64,000 nt of DNA from Capra hircus (taxonomy: Eukaryota; Chordata; Mammalia; Artiodactyla; Bovidae), in contig NC_030822.1 in NCBI RefSeq assembly GCF_001704415.2, positions 54,305,345-54,369,344 on the forward strand, given 5' to 3'. Positions within the stretch are counted from its first letter, which is position 1. Every line of letters begins with the position of its first letter. This document shows, piece after piece, positions 32,581 through 43,182 of this stretch. The notes below the pieces were generated by a model. The model was given only the letters and a program-made list of their open reading frames with translations, did not search any database and was not told where the DNA came from. Both the position numbers and the translations under genes were made by a program.

Positions 32581-33240
32581 CTGAGGTCAGCTCCAGCAAA
32601 CACACAACACGTGTCCTAACGTTTCCCACCAAGCCCGAGACCCCGAGGGACAGCGCTGTCAACCTTAGCCCCCTCACGAGGCTTCAGGACCATCAACACC
32701 GCACTCCGTGCAGCACTTACCAACCGAGCAGATGAAACCTGATGACATGGGCGTGCCACCAAGCCTGGCACTCACTGTGAGCCACAGAGCTTTGGGGGAG
32801 GCTCACCCAACTGTCCTCATCCATCTCCTGCCAATCCCAGAATCTACCCAAAAAAAAAAAAAAAAAGGAATGGCTCATATACCTCCTCCAGGAAGCCCTC
32901 CCTGACTAACCTCAGCCTCTCCTGTCAACTTACAACCACTTCAGCACAAAGCACACAGGTTTTCTTGTGTTCACAGGCATACTATTTTCCACATGACCTT
33001 TTTCATGGGAATGTGTTCTCTCTCTCCTATTAAACCAAAGATGTCTGAGGCCATGCCTCTGCCTCCTTTTGCCTTTTGCCACCAAGCCTAAAATAAGCTA
33101 TGTAAAGGCAGAAGCCCGGTCACTGCTCTAAACTACTAACAGACAACCGAGGAATCTCAAAAGCCAGAAGAAAGCCCCAAGAGCTTTGGTCCCACTGCCC
33201 TTCCCATGCCAAATTTCTCCTCTGTGCTTTCTGTCAGACA
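32581..33240. other. CEP164 intron 1, unique sequence
   Basis: A poly-A run at 32,849-32,866 is the only notable item. Positions 32,870-33,110 carry the aagccctccctgactaacct type of old LINE2 3' sequence, weakly. Confidence 0.35.
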
Positions 33241-33549
33241 GCATTAATGGTCGAAGCACCAGTTTGGGGGCCAGAAACAAGCGAATTAAATCCCATCTCC
33301 CTTGCTTACCAGCTGTTTGACCTTAGGCAAGGTACTTCCCCTTCTCTAAGCCTCAATAACCTCATGAGCATAACTCATACAGCCATGATAATCTACTTCA
33401 CAAGGCTGTTTGAAGATGAAACAATACTTGTACCTAGCACAGTCCCTGATACACAAAATATGCTAAATAAATTCCACAAGGCTGTCTGAAGATGAAACAA
33501 TACTTGTGCCTAGCACAGTCCCTAATACACAAAATACGCTAAATAAATT
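33241..33549 (+). repeat. MIR SINE with internal 76-base tandem duplication
   Basis: MIR-type phrases (gcttaccagctgtttgacct; tctctaagcctcaataacct) are followed by a 76-base segment present twice in tandem (cacaaggctg begins at 33,399 and again at 33,475), with about five differences. Confidence 0.75.
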
Positions 33550-34008
33550 TAGCAGTATTACTGATATTACTGCCAATTCCACGGTTGGATCATTCTTAAC
33601 TAGTAAACGGTCTCTCTCACCTTAAACCAAAACCTGTTTCTAAGGAACTTCCTCCCATTTGTCCTGTTCCACCCTCTGGACCCACAGAGAGCACCCAAGG
33701 CGTCTCTACTCCAACTCAAGTTTTCCCAGCTCCCTTCCCTTCAGCACCTGCCATTGGTTCCCAGTCTCCCCACGTCGTGGTTACCTTCCCATGCATGTGG
33801 TCTAATTTAACAGGCAAAGCCAAACAGTTCTGCACACCTGCATACTCACCAAGCACACACATGCATATGCGTACTTAGGGTTCCCTGAGTATCATTTCTT
33901 CCACCCTGCTTGAACAATTATAAGGAAAGTTCACTACCAGAAGAGAGAAGATTTACTGGACAAGGCAGTGAGGAGAACACTGAAGCCATTAGAGCTGATT
34001 AGGCAGTG

Positions 34009-34214
34009 GTAATGAGCACAGGCTTGGGAGCATTCTTGGCTTTGAATCCCGGCTCTATCACTTACCACCTGGGCAAGTTGCCTCAGTTTCCTCACCTGTA
34101 AAACGGGGATAACAACAATGTCTATCCAGAAGGGTTATGAGGACTAAGTGACTCAATACATGTAAAATACTCAAAACATAGTAAAATCTCAATAAATGTT
34201 AGTTGTTATTGTTG
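34009..34214 (+). repeat. MIR SINE
   Basis: It reads tgaatcccggctctatcact, cagtttcctcacctgtaaaa and aatctcaataaatgttagtt in MIR order. Confidence 0.85.
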
Positions 34215-34351
34215 TTCAGTCAGTAAGTCGTGTCTGACTCTTTGCAACCCTACGAACTGCAGCACGCCAGGCTGCCCTGTCCTTCCCCACCTCCGGGAGT
34301 TTGCTCAGACTCACATCCACTGAGTCGGTGACGCCATCCAACCGTCTCACC
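34215..34351 (-). mobile_element. BovB LINE 3'-end fragment
   Basis: On the plus strand it reads tgttcagtcagtaagtcgtg to gtgacgccatccaaccgtct, the reverse complement of the BovB 3' end. It is joined directly to the MIR on its left. Confidence 0.8.
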
Positions 34352-34799
34352 ATTCACTTATTTAAAGGGCATAGTCTACATCGCTCCAGAGGACAGATCT
34401 AGCACCGGGGAGTATAAATTAAGGCCCTTCAGGCATCCAATAACCACTTACTGATTGACTGGTCAGGCACTGTGCTGTCAGGGCTACAAAGCTGGGAACA
34501 CTTCAGCTCAAGCTAGCTGTGAAGCCACATATGTAAACACACGATTATGCAGTGTGTCAGGCGCATTAAGGGAAGTAACAGAAAATGCAACAGGACACAA
34601 AGGCAACGGCGACCTATCCTACTTCGGGAGATCAGGAAAAACACTGCCGAGGACCATCGAGATGGCTTTGGAAAGTTAAGCAGGAGCTCATCAGGATGAG
34701 GGAGTGAGGTTATCTGGAGACAAAAGACACAGCTTGTTCAAAGGCAAAGAGGCAGAAGAGAGTATGTGGCAGGTGCAGAGAATTAATGACGACAACAAA

Positions 34800-35155
34800 A
34801 GCTTATATTCACTGAATACTTTCTCCGTTCCAAGAACTGTACTAGTGCTGTGTATACATCATCTCACCGCATCCTCTCTGCTAAACAGAGATTTTTATAA
34901 TCTCTTATTTTTCAAAAAAGTAATCTGAGGATAAGCAAATTTAAAAAAACTTTAACTTGCTCAAGGTTTCACAGCTAGTAAGTGGTACAGCAAAACATGC
35001 ATGCATCCATGTCTATCTGACTCCAAAGTCTTGAGCTCTTAAAAAACACCCTTTTAGACCTAGTTATTACCCCCATTTTACAGATGAAGGAACTGAGGCA
35101 ACTTGCCCAGCTGGTAAATGGCAGGGCTGGGATTCAAAGCCAAAGATGTTCCCAA
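34800..35155 (-). repeat. MIR SINE fragments (two)
   Basis: Two antisense MIR cores follow one another: gctcaaggtttcacagctag near 34,960, and ttacccccattttacagatg near 35,065. Confidence 0.7.
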
Positions 35156-35169
35156 ATCTGTGCTCATTT

Positions 35170-35382
35170 GTTGTTTTTGTTTAGTCACTAAGTCGTGTCC
35201 GACTGTTTTGTGACCCCATAGACTGTAGCCCGCCAGGTTCCCCTCTCCATGGTATTTCCCAGGCAAGAAAACTGGAGTGGGTTGCCATTTCCTTTTCCAG
35301 AGAATCTTCAAGACCCAGGGATCAAACCCATGTCTCCTACGTCAGCAGACAGATTCTTTACCACTGAGGCACTAGGGAAGCC
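35170..35382 (-). mobile_element. Bov-tA SINE
   Basis: The minus strand reads ttccctagtgcctcagtggt at the head and gagtgg/cgacttagtgactaaac at the end. Confidence 0.88.
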
Positions 35383-35479
35383 TCTGTGCTTATCACCACT
35401 GCATAATCAACTCTACTGTCTTCCATGCTCTCCTCAGGGCCTTCTCCAGGAAATATTATCTTTTTCGGTCGTGAACTTT

Positions 35480-36260
35480 CTTTATAATAGTTCAAGCAGG
35501 GCAACCAGCGCACAAGGGACAATGGCAGGAGAAAGACGTACAATGGAAGGCAAGGGACACATGATAAATGGCTTGGGAGGATTGTGGCTGCATCTTGACA
35601 TAACAAGGAGCCATCACAGGATTTCACAAAGGAGACCGGCCTGATCAGATCTGTAGAGAGATGATTCTAACAGCTGTGTAAAACTAATTGGAAAAGGGTA
35701 AGAACAGAAGCAGAGAAAGCACTTAGAAAGTTATCCGGAAAACACAGGCAAGAAATGATAAACGAAGTCAGTAGCTGTGAGAATGAAAAGGGCCAGATTC
35801 TAGGTGTTGTAGGAGGCAGAATAGTAGTACCTGGTGTCTGCAGTAAGTGAGGGAGAAACAAGAGAACAATCAGCACTTAGGCCAGTATATTGTGATCATC
35901 TGTTCACTGCTGTGCCTTGCCCAATAGCCCCACCTAGCATACGGCCTAGATATAGGAAATGTCCAACAAATGTTGGCAGCATATTCTAGACGAATGAATT
36001 ACAAGTGCAGATGTGGCTGAGTGAGTGAAGGGGTGAAGTCCTTCACTGAGACAGGAGCTACAAAGGAGGAACAGATCTGAGGGACCAGGAAGGCTGGGTC
36101 AGCATTCCGCTGGGGATGATCAGTAAGCAAGTGGATCTCAAGAAAAGAGGTCTGATGGGAGCCAATTGGGGAGTAACCGTTAAACAGATGGTAATTGAAA
36201 CTCTGGGTGAAATAGCCCCAAGACAGAATGTGGTGGGTAGAAAGGAGGGGCTTTGCGAAG
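35480..36260 (+). repeat. Ancient interspersed repeat (LINE2-like)
   Basis: Degraded; phrases such as cacaaaggagaccggcctga, gtctgatgggagccaatt and tcactgagacaggagctaca occur in the order seen in other copies. Confidence 0.4.
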
Positions 36261-36539
36261 GCTGATGGGGGCGGGGGCTAGGAAACCAGAGAGAAAGGAG
36301 TCGTAGAAGGCAAGTGAGGAGGGCAGTTCCAGAGGGAGAAGGTGGATTTTTTAATTAATGCAAGGAAAGAAAAAAGCAAAAAACTTACTATCTTCCCCAG
36401 CTGACCAAAAGACGGCAGAAGGTTGGGCCTGCCCGGATTCGGACATGGGGGAAGCTTCCCCAAGAGAGAAGTACTCAAGCAGGGTTTAGAAGGCCGGCCT
36501 TACACAAAAACTGTGAACAGGACAAACAAGCTAGAGGCC

Positions 36540-37060
36540 CCGCCAGCTCACACTCGTGGCCCAGGGCCCGCTCTCACTGCCCCGCCAGCACTCCTGCCCA
36601 GGCCCTTCCGCCCCTCGGGTTTTGGATACAGCCGCACTGATCAGGCCGCTCCATCCTCACTTCTTCCTTCAGTTCCCGCCCACACTCGTGCACATCCCGC
36701 TGGGTGGCACACGAATGTGCCTTGATTCTCCCGCTTCCCTCCGTTCCCCGCCAACCAACCTCTCCCGCAAGGGCGTCCTCACCTGGCCCCCACCCCGGGA
36801 GGCCCAGGGCGCTAGCTCCCGGCTCTACGCGGCTTCCCCAGCACCACCCCGGCTCCCGCTTCCAGGGACGCCGGGGTGTTGCCCTGCAGCGGCCAACAAC
36901 CACTTCCGGAAAGGGTACCAGCCTAGCAACTAAGGGTACCGCCTCTACCTGGAGTCAATAGGTCGCTGAATGAGAGCCTAGCATCAGATTGGTTAAAGGT
37001 CCCGTCGAATCACGGCGGCGTTCTGCACGTTTCCCGTTGTATGATGGGAGATGTAGGCCA
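36540..37060 (-). promoter_or_regulatory. CEP164: CEP164 promoter and CpG-rich region
   Basis: CpG density and GC content rise sharply here. On the minus strand, in gene direction, it has a ZNF143-like motif (cctacatctcccatcatac, 37,057-37,039), an inverted CCAAT box (aaccaatctg around 36,992-36,985), a candidate RFX half-site (gttgctagg, 36,930-36,922), and a palindromic ETS site (cttccggaaag, 36,913-36,903). There is no clear TATA box. RFX factors typically drive ciliary genes, which fits CEP164. The motifs are seen; their use is inferred. Confidence 0.75.
36783..36940 (-). other. CEP164: Probable CEP164 noncoding first exon
   Basis: A strong donor GGCCAG|gtgagg lies at 36,783/36,782 in the CpG-rich block, pointing toward the ATG exon acceptor at 28,485. 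The 5' end is not determined; about 36,940 is a guess from the promoter motifs. The exon would be untranslated, since the start codon lies in the next exon. Confidence 0.5.
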
Positions 37061-37321
37061 ATATAGTAGATGGGTTTCCGCGTGAGTTTAAAACAGGATT
37101 CTGAATTTAGACATGAGGGGAATTTCTTCCTGAGCAGGCAAGGATCATTCATAGTATCGACAGTAACGTGTATTAACTAAGGTAATTTTTTGTCATCATT
37201 TTTAGTAGTATAATTAACATCAGGTGAATAATACACTGGTCCTCAATAATCAACCTACAGGCTTTAATAAACAAAAGACTCTCACGTGCTACTCATGAAT
37301 TAAGAGACCACTACCCATCTT

Positions 37322-37592
37322 TCGGAGGAGGCAATGGCACCCTACTCCAGTACTCTTGCCTGGAAAATCCCATGGATGGAGGAGCCTGGTGGGCTGCAAT
37401 CCATGGGGTCGCTAAGAGTCGGACACACTGAGCGACTTCACTTTCACTTTTCACTTTCATGCATTGGAGAAGGAAATGGCACCCCACTCCAGTGTTCTTG
37501 CCTGGAGAATCCCAGGGACGGGGGAGCCTGGTGGGCTGCCGTCGATGGGGTCGCACAGAGCAGGACATGACTGAGGCGACTTAGCAGCAGCA
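37322..37592 (+). mobile_element. Bov-A2 SINE (dimer)
   Basis: Two BovA bodies follow one another (37,322-37,460 and 37,465-37,592), each with the ccagt-cttgcctgga and tggggtcgc landmarks and without a tRNA head. Confidence 0.9.
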
Positions 37593-37892
37593 ACCCATCT
37601 TTTTACTGGATCTCATGGCTCAGTTTGCATGTCTGCAAGAAGAGGATAATAATATCTGTCTTAACTATTTAAAATAGTCTGTTTAAGATGAAGTAACATA
37701 ATGTGTAGCCCCTCCACACACCCTGTCTAGCAGAAGGGTTACTACTAATATAATTTCAAAGCCTTTAGTTTTGTTTTCACAAGGGCACATCTTCCTTTCT
37801 CTTACATGTCCTTAACCTCTGAGGAAGTTTAGGACAAGCCCAGCGCTGGCCACTACATCAATGGTGTAGGGAAAGAACAATTGGCCAGGTAG

Positions 37893-38270
37893 CGGTGGTC
37901 AAGAATTGATGCTTTTGAACTGGGGTGTTGGAGAAGACTCTTGAGAGTCCCTTGGACTGCAAGGAGATCCAACCAGTCCATTCTGAAGGAGATCAGCCCT
38001 GGGATTTCTTTGGAAGGAATGATGCTAAAGCTGAAACTCCAGTACTTCAGCCACCTCGCGTGAAGAGTTGACTCATTGGAAAAGACTCTGATGCTGGGAG
38101 GGATTGGGGGCGGGAGGAGAAGGGGACGACAGAGGATGAGATGGCTGGATGGCATCACTGACTCGATGGACGTGAGTCCGGGAGTTGGTGATGGACAGGA
38201 AGGCCTGGCGTGCTGCGATTCATGGGGTTGCAAAGAGTCGGACACGACTGAGCGACTGAACTGAACTGAG
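37893..38270 (+). mobile_element. BovB LINE 3' fragment
   Basis: Its C-terminal landmarks include LMLGGIGGGRRRGRQRMRWL (about 38,090-38,150). It is flanked by similar sequence (gtagcggtggtca on the left, gtagtggtca on the right), a probable target-site duplication. Confidence 0.88.
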
Positions 38271-38600
38271 TAGTGGTCAGGCTCTCTCGTCCCATTCCAC
38301 TCATGTCCTACAGCTGAGGTCACATGTGGCACTGCGAGTGCCCCCCCACCCCCCAGCACATTGTGGTGCGCTTGCTTGGCTGTCCTATATAAGCACCGCC
38401 TGAAAAGCTCTGGTGGGTGAGTTGAGTTCTTGCTGCTGAATCAGCCATTAGAGAGTAAAGCATGTCTGCCTTGCCACTGTGAATAAAGAATGTCTGCGGT
38501 TCCTATGGCTCCTTACATCTTCTTTCAGCTTTGCCTTGGCTACCCTGGGTTCAATGATCAGCAAGACAAATGGGAAAACCAGGGAGCGAAAAAAGTGAAG
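38271..38600 (+). mobile_element. Possible LTR fragment (low confidence)
   Basis: A TATA-like tcctatataagcaccgcc (38,381-38,398) is followed about 100 bases later by gtgaataaagaatgtctgcg, which carries AATAAA. This TATA-to-polyadenylation spacing suggests a retroviral LTR, split from its upstream part by the BovB on the left. I cannot assign a family. Confidence 0.4.
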
Positions 38601-38896
38601 TGACTTGTTTGGTGAGAAGGATGGATCACCTGGAGCAAATCCTCACAGCCTTCCTAGGGGAGATGCATCTGGCTCCTGTTAAGCCCAGAATCTAGTCCCA
38701 GCACCACTCAGGGCCTGATCCCAGAAGGAGGAACTCAGACCAGTGTTCTTGTGGATACCAAAGCAGATATCCAGAATGTATTCCTCGTGTTTAACTTCAA
38801 GTCTTTCCCGTGGCAGTCCTGCCTATACTCCTTTTTTTTTTCTGACTGTAGATGACAGATCATGGCTCCCTCTTCTTCTCCACACTCCTTAAAAGT

Positions 38897-39050
38897 CTCA
38901 CAACCACTGAAGGCCACTGTAGAGCCCAGTGCCCTGCAACAAGAGAAGTCACCACAATGAGAAGCCCCTATACACAAATAGAGAATAGCCTCTGCTCACT
39001 GAAATTAGAGAAGGCCTCAGCACCGCAATGAAGACCCAGCACAGTCCAAA
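38897..39050 (+). mobile_element. CHR-type SINE, 3' part
   Basis: Only the body and tail are present (gcaacaagagaagtcaccac; gcaatgaagacccagcacag). Confidence 0.75.
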
Positions 39051-39466
39051 AAAATGTCTCAGAGAGAGGCCAAGGGATGGACTGGGAAGAGACTCTGAGA
39101 ACCCACCAGTTCATCCACCACGGTCCTTGCACAAAACTGGGGTTCAATAAATCATTCATAGATTTGGTCTCACAATTAGAACTCACAATTAATCTAGCTG
39201 ACATTAATTGTCATCAAAATTCTTAACTTTTGTTCCTTAGCTTGTGTCACTTGCTCTCTCATGGGGAAAGCTAATAAAATAAGGGTTACTATAGAATTAA
39301 TGAGGTTACCCCACACAGATAAGCAATTTGCATTCTATCAGGTTTCCCTGTAGATTTGTACTCAGAAATGCAAACTAATTTCTAAATGCCCTTAGGCAAA
39401 CACAATTAACAAAGCAAGTCTTTGGGGGAAAATAACAAAAATGACACCTCAATTGATATGCCAGTA

Positions 39467-40798
39467 CAGTAAGTCCCCTACATATGAATGAGTTCTGAGA
39501 GCCCATTCGTAAGCCCAGTTTGTTCTGAAGTCCAACAAAATTAACCTAAGTACCTAACTAACACAATCAGCTGTATAGTACTGTAATATAGTATTGTAAT
39601 GGGTTTATAATACTTTTCACACAAATAATATGCACATAAAAAGACAAACAAAAACTAAAACATTTTCAGTGTCATCGCACCTTGAAAAAGTACAGTGGTA
39701 AAATACAACAGCTGGCATATAGGAGCTGGCATCGAGTGAACTAGCAAGAGTTGCCGACTGGAGGAGAGACAGAGGTGGGAGCCGGTAGAGCTAAAGGGTC
39801 ATCAGCAATAGGAGACAGAGGGCAAGCTGCGATCTGAGTCACACTGGACCCTGATGGCACAGCTTCTGGTTCCTTACTGAACTCAATTCTATCTACTCTC
39901 TTGAAGAAACAATCCAGTAATGTCTAGGTAGTGGCTGTTCAGTCACTCAGTCGTGTCCGACTTTTTGCGACCCCACGGACTGCAGCTCACCAGGTTTCCC
40001 CGCCCTTCACCATCTCCCACAGTTCACTCAAACTTATGTCCATGGAGTCGGTGATGCCATCCAACCATCTCATCCTCTGTTGTCCCCCTCTCCTCCCGCC
40101 TTCAATCTTTCCCAGCCTCGGGGTCTTTTCTAATGAGTTGGCTCTTCACACCAGGTGGCCACAGTATTGGAGCTTCAGCTTCAGCATCAGTCCTTCCAGT
40201 GAATATTCAGGGCTGATTTCCTTTAGGATTGACTGGTTTGATCTCCCTGCTGTCCAAGGGACTCTCAAGAGTCTTCTCCAACACCACAGTTCAAAAGCAT
40301 CAATTCTTTGGTGCTCAGCCTTCTTTATGGTCCAACTCTCACATCTGTACATGACTACTGGAAAAACCATAGCTTTGACCATACAGTCCTTTGTTGGCAA
40401 AGTAATGTCTCTGCTTTTTAATACACTGTCTAGGTTTGTTGTAGCTTTTCTTCTGAGCAGCAAGCATCTGGGTAGTATCTCTTTTTTTTTTCTCTCATCA
40501 CAGATAACATGGTGGCACCGGTCTCATCACAGATAACATGGTGGCACCAGACTGCATTCTGAATGACTGCTATAAACTTTGTGTACCATTCTACATTTAG
40601 ATCTGGTGCCTCAAAAACCAAGTGCCTCCTCAAAGAAACACTTCTCTTACCATTTCCTGTGTCACAAATCTCTTTGGTTCTTTTTCTTCCTCTTGTCTCT
40701 CCTCCTGTCCTTTCTCCTGGCCTCCAATTCCATCAGGTCTTCACATTCTCATCTTTGTAAGTTCACAACTTGGAGGTTCACATGTAGGGGACTTACTA
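39467..40798 (+). mobile_element. Tigger-like DNA transposon remnant split by BovB
   Basis: Terminal inverted repeats of about 22 bases open at 39,467 (cagtaagtcccctacat) and close at 40,798 (atgtaggggacttacta), next to TA on both sides as expected for a TcMar-type element. The inner sequence (ctggcatcgagtgaactagc) matches my memory of Tigger-related repeats. A BovB copy at 39,925-40,478 interrupts it. Positions 40,494-40,552 hold a 29-base tandem duplication. Confidence 0.75.
39925..40478 (-). mobile_element. BovB LINE 3' fragment inside the Tigger element
   Basis: The minus-strand translation gives FELWCWRRLLRVPWTAGRSN and neighbouring BovB C-terminal blocks. Target duplication approximately ggtagt on both sides. 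Confidence 0.9.
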
Positions 40799-41130
40799 TA
40801 ATATATCCAATGAGTGAGGAAGCGAAACAGAATTTCACACATTGTAAATTATCCTTTGCAGTCAGGAATGAACATTTAGGAGTGATTTTTTTTTTTTAAA
40901 GATGGAGGAGAAAAAAATAAATTATTTTCAAGTGTTATGTCACACTTCCAAGTCAGAAACTCCACTGTTAGAACTTTTTCTTCTCTTTTCATACTGTTTA
41001 TTGTAATATACAGAAAACCATCTTTATAATAAGAAAAACATTCAATCCTACCTTTTTCTTTTCAAAAAGTGTGTAGAGAGGTGAAAATTTTCCTCTACAC
41101 TTTTGATCCACCTTACTTAAAGTTGCAAAC

Positions 41131-41296
41131 TGAGGGGACTTCCCTGGTGGCCTAGAGGCTAAGAGTCCATCCTCCTAGTGCAGGAAGCTTGGGTTCAACC
41201 CCCGGTCAGGGAACTAGATCCCAGATGCCCCTACCAAAGATCCTGCCTGCTGCAACTAAGATGGTGCCACCAAATAAATAAATATTTTTTTAAAGA
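41131..41296 (+). mobile_element. CHR-type tRNA SINE
   Basis: It has a ggacttccctggtggcctag head, B box ggttcaacccc, and an aaataaataaat tail. Confidence 0.9.
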
Positions 41297-41318
41297 AATA
41301 AATAACATGACAAACTGG

Positions 41319-41460
41319 AGACTTCCCTGGTGATCCAGCGGTTAAGACTCCATGCTTGCTTCCACTGTCGGGGGTGTGGGTTCAATCCCTGGTCAAGGAA
41401 GTAAGATCCTGCATGCTGGGGGGCCAATAAATAAAGTAATAACCTTAAAAAAATAAAATT
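41319..41460 (+). mobile_element. CHR-type tRNA SINE
   Basis: It has a gacttccctggtgatccagc head, B box ggttcaatccc, and a caataaataaag tail. Confidence 0.9.
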
Positions 41461-41469
41461 TCAAACTGC

Positions 41470-41690
41470 CTCTCCATCTTCCTTCTCTGCTTTATCTTCA
41501 AAGCACATAGCACCATCTGAAATGCTATAATTTTTATTTCTTGTCTGTCTTCCTACCTTAGAATGCATAAGCTACATGAGGATTGGGATTCTGTCCATTT
41601 TATTTATTGTGTCCACAGTGCCTAAAACAGTGCTTAGCATATAGGAGGCGTTAAACAAATTTGCTGAATGAACGAGTGAGCAAAAGAAGG
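41470..41690 (+). repeat. LINE2 3'-end fragment
   Basis: It reads gcctaaaacagtgcttagca, then a laminar LINE2-type end with gctgaatgaacgag. Confidence 0.6.
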
Positions 41691-42469
41691 GAGGAAAGAA
41701 TCCCACACTTCAGACAGAGGAAACCACTGTTGACATTTCAGTCCCCACCTTTGCTGAAGACATTTTAATGTCTATGCAGATGTAAATTTATGTGCAAACA
41801 TGTATATGCACATGTGCATATATTCTAATTTTTACAGAAATGAGATCAAAGATACATATTTTTCTACAATGTTAAACAACTGAACATGTCATAAACATAT
41901 TCCAGGGTGAGCTCATAGAAGTTACTCCACTCCTTATAATGGTTATATAAGATTCCATTGATTGAATGTCTCATGTCCCTATTGATAATCAATTTTTTGC
42001 TTCCAGAGTTTTGATGTTGTACATAATGCTGATACTGTTGGATTTTTGTTGGATAGGATTCTAGAAGTGACACTGCTCAGAGTTCACACTTTTTATGTTT
42101 TTACCAACATTGCCAAATTTCTCTCTAAAAATGGAGTAATTTACAGTCCAACCAATACCTTCACCAACATCAAATATTACCAGTGTGAGAGGCAAAAAAA
42201 AATTAATGATGATGGTATCTAAATTTATTTTGTGTGATTTTACTATTAATGAAGTTGAACTTTTTTTCATATGTTTAATGGCCATCTGAATTTCTTCTAT
42301 CAAATATCTGTTCACATTCTTTGTTCATTTTTCCCAAGTTGTTGGGGGTTTTATAGACTTGTAGAAGCTCTTTGTATATTACAGACATTTACGCTTTGTC
42401 TCTTTATTGTGTGACCAATATACTGTGTGACCAGGGATCAAACCCATGCTCCTGTGATTGCTTGCCAGG

Positions 42470-42672
42470 GTGATTTCCCTGGTGGCTCAGTCAGTAAAGA
42501 CTCTTCCTGCAAGGCGAGAGACCTGGGTTCGATCCCTGGGTCAGGGAAGATCCCCTGAAGGAAATGGCAACCCACTCCAGTATTCTTGCCTGGAGAATTC
42601 CATGGACAGAGGAGCTTGGTGGGCTACAGTCCATGGTATCACAAAGAGACGGACACCACTGAGTGACTTTCT
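42470..42672 (+). mobile_element. Bov-tA SINE
   Basis: It has a tttccctggtggctcagtca head, B box ggttcgatccc, and ends cactgagtgactttc. Confidence 0.9.
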
Positions 42673-42715
42673 CTTTCACCCTTTGTCTCTTTATTGTGTG
42701 ACAAATTCATTGCGT

Positions 42716-42790
42716 GACTAGGGATCAGACCCATTGCCCCCGTAGTGGAAATGCAGAGTCTTAACCACTGGATTACCAGGGAAGTCCCTG
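42716..42790 (-). mobile_element. CHR-type SINE head fragment
   Basis: The minus strand reads gggacttccctggtaatcca to gtctgatccctag; one of only two minus-strand CHR copies seen in the window. Confidence 0.8.
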
Positions 42791-43182
42791 TAATTTTATT
42801 TTTTTAATGTTGAGCTCTTTGATCTGCAGTTTATTTTAGATGAGACAGGGATTTAGTTTTCTTTCCTCCCAAAAGGCAGCCAATTGTCCCAACAACAGTT
42901 ATTAGTAAATCCATCCATTTCCCTTTAATATGAGTGTCATCTTTATTATATACAAGGTTTCCCCATATATATATACATTTGTATGTTGATTTATAATTGT
43001 TTAACCTGTGTCCAATCATCTTATTGGTTAGAATTTCTCTATCCTTATTATGTGATTTGTAAATAATGATCCTTTGCTTTCTAACATTTGTTCCATTTTC
43101 TCATCTTACCAAATTAGCTAGACTGATCTAACCTAGATAAGAGTGATGATAATGATCTCTTTCCTAAAGTGAAGTTGCTCAG

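Larger units (their letters stand above)
41720..43170 (-). mobile_element. Degraded L1-type LINE (antisense), interrupted
   Basis: Reverse-complement L1 3' phrases (tttttgttggataggattct; tttcatatgtttaatggcca; ctctttgtatattacagaca) extend to about 42,450 and continue from about 42,800. Bov-tA and CHR SINEs fill the gap. A segment of about 60 bases beginning ctttgtctctttattgtgtg occurs on both sides of the Bov-tA (42,393 and 42,680). Confidence 0.6.
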
